Origin: CAYVAR01 sp964449675
GTDB taxonomy: Bacteria; Patescibacteriota; Microgenomatia; UBA10105; UBA927
Direction: 5' to 3'
DNA length: 5,007 nt
Assembly: GCA_964449675.1 (NCBI GenBank)
Contig: CAYVAR010000040.1
Location: forward strand, 1-5,007
Below are positions 3,948 through 5,007 of the stretch, piece by piece. Every line of letters starts with the position of its first letter. Position 1 is the stretch's first letter. The position numbers were made by a program, and so were the translations under genes. The notes beneath the pieces are model-generated. The model made no database searches, had not been told where the DNA came from, and was given only the letters and a program-made list of their open reading frames with translations.

Positions 3948-5007
3948 TTGACTGGGAAGAGTATTCACCGCTTACCGCCCTCACCCATCTAGACGGAAGA
4001 AATGCAAAAAAGGTTTCCGTCCTTCGACCGTATTTTTCTGAGTATGCCTGGATGAAGATGCGACTTCGTGTCATAATTTCGTATTGCAAGGTTATCTGTG
4101 AAAAGGTAGAGAAAAGAAAGTTATCAGAACACGATATTAAAGCAATAGATTCAATATATTCAGCATTTTCTACCTCCGATGCCCAAGAAGTTGTCACTAT
4201 AGAAAAAGAAGTGAACCACGACCTTAAGGCTCTAGAAATCTATATATCTCGTAGCCTTAAAAGGTCGGACCTTTTAAGGCTAATTCCATTTGTTAATCTG
4301 GGCGTAGGATCTGAAGATATAAATTCCATCACTCTTGCGATACTTCTCAAATCCAGTAGGGGAGAGGTGATTTTTCCGGTGCTTAAGCAGGTTGTTTCTT
4401 CACTTTGTGACCTTTGTCATAAGGAAACGAATACGTATATGGTTGCGCGAACTCACGCACAACCTGCAAATATCACGACATTTGGAAAAGAAGTCGCGGG
4501 TTCCCTACTAAGATTGTGCGACGAGTTTGAAATATTCTCATCTCATTCTTTTACTACAAAGTGTTCCGGAGAAGTTGGTTCTTATCAAGCATACTTGGGC
4601 GTTGATTCTAAGGTTGACTGGATTTCATTTACAGATCATTTCATTGAATCCTTTGGACTTCATCCGTCGCATGCAGCTACACAAATTGCTCCTTATGACA
4701 ATTTATCTGGGTATTTTCAATCTATGTACCGAATAAATACAATTCTTATCGATTTTTCCAAAAACATGTGGCTGTATGTCCTCTTGGGGTATCTACGGAT
4801 AAAGAAAGTGGATACCGAAGTGGGTTCTAGTGGTATGCCGCATAAAGTAAACCCAATATATTTTGAAGGAGCCGAGGGAGGGCTTGAAATAGCAAATGGA
4901 ATTATCGAAACATTCGTACGAAAACTTCCCATTAATCGACTCAGTCGTGATTTTTCTGACTCGACCATCCGAAGAAATATCGTTTTGCCTCTTGCATATA
5001 GTCTTTT
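3944..5007 (+). CDS. purB: Adenylosuccinate lyase (partial, runs off the window end)
   Basis: Translation from ATG 3944 is open for 354 residues to the last base; about 100 residues are missing at the C-terminus. PurB splits adenylosuccinate to AMP and fumarate, and SAICAR to AICAR where de novo purine synthesis exists. It aligns almost without gaps to the E. coli-type enzyme: 'SPLTALTHLDGR' (8-19), 'NHDLKALE' (91-98), 'SEDIN' (123-127), catalytic-site 'ARTHAQP' with His171, 'TQIAPYD' with Gln247, and the fumarase/aspartase signature 'GSSGMPHKVNP' (294-304), whose Ser295/Ser296 correspond to the catalytic serine loop. Tyr after 'DGR' is replaced by Asn20, and 'TSED' reads 'GSED' at Gly122. 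The ATG overlaps the pyrG TGA (ATGA) and has no clear Shine-Dalgarno, so translational coupling to pyrG is likely. A 31-nt palindrome lies within it (4252-4282). Confidence 0.96.
   Translation, partial: MIDWEEYSPLTALTHLDGRNAKKVSVLRPYFSEYAWMKMRLRVIISYCKVICEKVEKRKLSEHDIKAIDSIYSAFSTSDAQEVVTIEKEVNHDLKALEIYISRSLKRSDLLRLIPFVNLGVGSEDINSITLAILLKSSRGEVIFPVLKQVVSSLCDLCHKETNTYMVARTHAQPANITTFGKEVAGSLLRLCDEFEIFSSHSFTTKCSGEVGSYQAYLGVDSKVDWISFTDHFIESFGLHPSHAATQIAPYDNLSGYFQSMYRINTILIDFSKNMWLYVLLGYLRIKKVDTEVGSSGMPHKVNPIYFEGAEGGLEIANGIIETFVRKLPINRLSRDFSDSTIRRNIVLPLAYSL
4252..4282 (+). repeat. Perfect 31-nt palindrome inside purB
   Basis: The left arm, tagccttaaaaggtc (4252-4266), is the exact reverse complement of gaccttttaaggcta (4268-4282), with a single central G (4267). 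In RNA it would fold as a 14-bp stem with a CGG loop. A shorter related motif, gaccttaaggct, lies 32 nt upstream (4220-4231). It encodes the variable segment 'SLKRSDLLRL' (103-112) of PurB. No T-run follows, so it is not an intrinsic terminator. Confidence 0.9.

Noticed and set aside
2340..4197. Long antisense frames opposite pyrG and the start of purB (2340-2645, 3132-3431, 3686-3940, 3925-4197).
   Set aside because: They are complements of well conserved coding sequence, lack ribosome sites and resemble no family.
4527..4736. A 69-codon frame within purB on the + strand.
   Set aside because: purB is intact in its own frame throughout this region, with conserved motifs on both sides.

Overview
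The window looks like a small-genome bacterium, most likely of the Candidate Phyla Radiation (Patescibacteria). This is inferred from protein style: a PyrE tail with a CxxC and 'TDVGHG' element, a divergent CTP synthase reading 'KCENYLN' where most bacteria have 'KLDPYxN', and compact gene packing. I recognised this from memory and could not search. TGA is used as a normal stop: pyrG ends in TGA inside an ATGA overlap with the next gene, which argues against the code-25 lineages.

Layout, all genes on the + strand. (1) The 3' end of pyrE (orotate phosphoribosyltransferase, to 152), with a strong intrinsic terminator whose hairpin overlaps the last codons. (2) A two-gene toxin-antitoxin-like cassette: a 106-aa DUF6922-like protein (256-576) and a 209-aa AbiEii-type nucleotidyltransferase (525-1154), overlapping by 52 nt. 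(3) A 136-nt intergenic region with a sigma70-like promoter, a short leader, an intrinsic terminator and a strong Shine-Dalgarno. (4) A 316-aa protein (1291-2241) whose C-terminal half resembles uracil phosphoribosyltransferase. (5) pyrG, CTP synthase (2286-3947), probably leaderless with a GTG start. (6) purB, adenylosuccinate lyase (3944 to the window end, truncated), overlapping pyrG by 4 nt.

Apart from the cassette, the genes form a nucleotide metabolism neighbourhood: PyrE makes OMP, the UPRT-like protein may salvage uracil or sense pyrimidines, PyrG makes CTP from UTP, and PurB makes AMP (and AICAR where the pathway exists). The cassette sits between pyrE and the UPRT-like gene and is flanked by an imperfect direct repeat of about 46-48 nt, whose 30-nt core matches at 26 positions. 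Each copy begins within 5 nt of the preceding stop codon, which suggests the cassette was inserted, or arose with a duplication, in an ancestral pyrE-UPRT intergenic region.

Other points of interest: two genes whose predicted transcription start coincides with the start codon (leaderless), a terminator directly in front of the UPRT-like gene's Shine-Dalgarno, substitutions in PyrG at a position linked to CTP feedback, and a perfect 31-nt palindrome (15-bp arms, one central base) inside purB.
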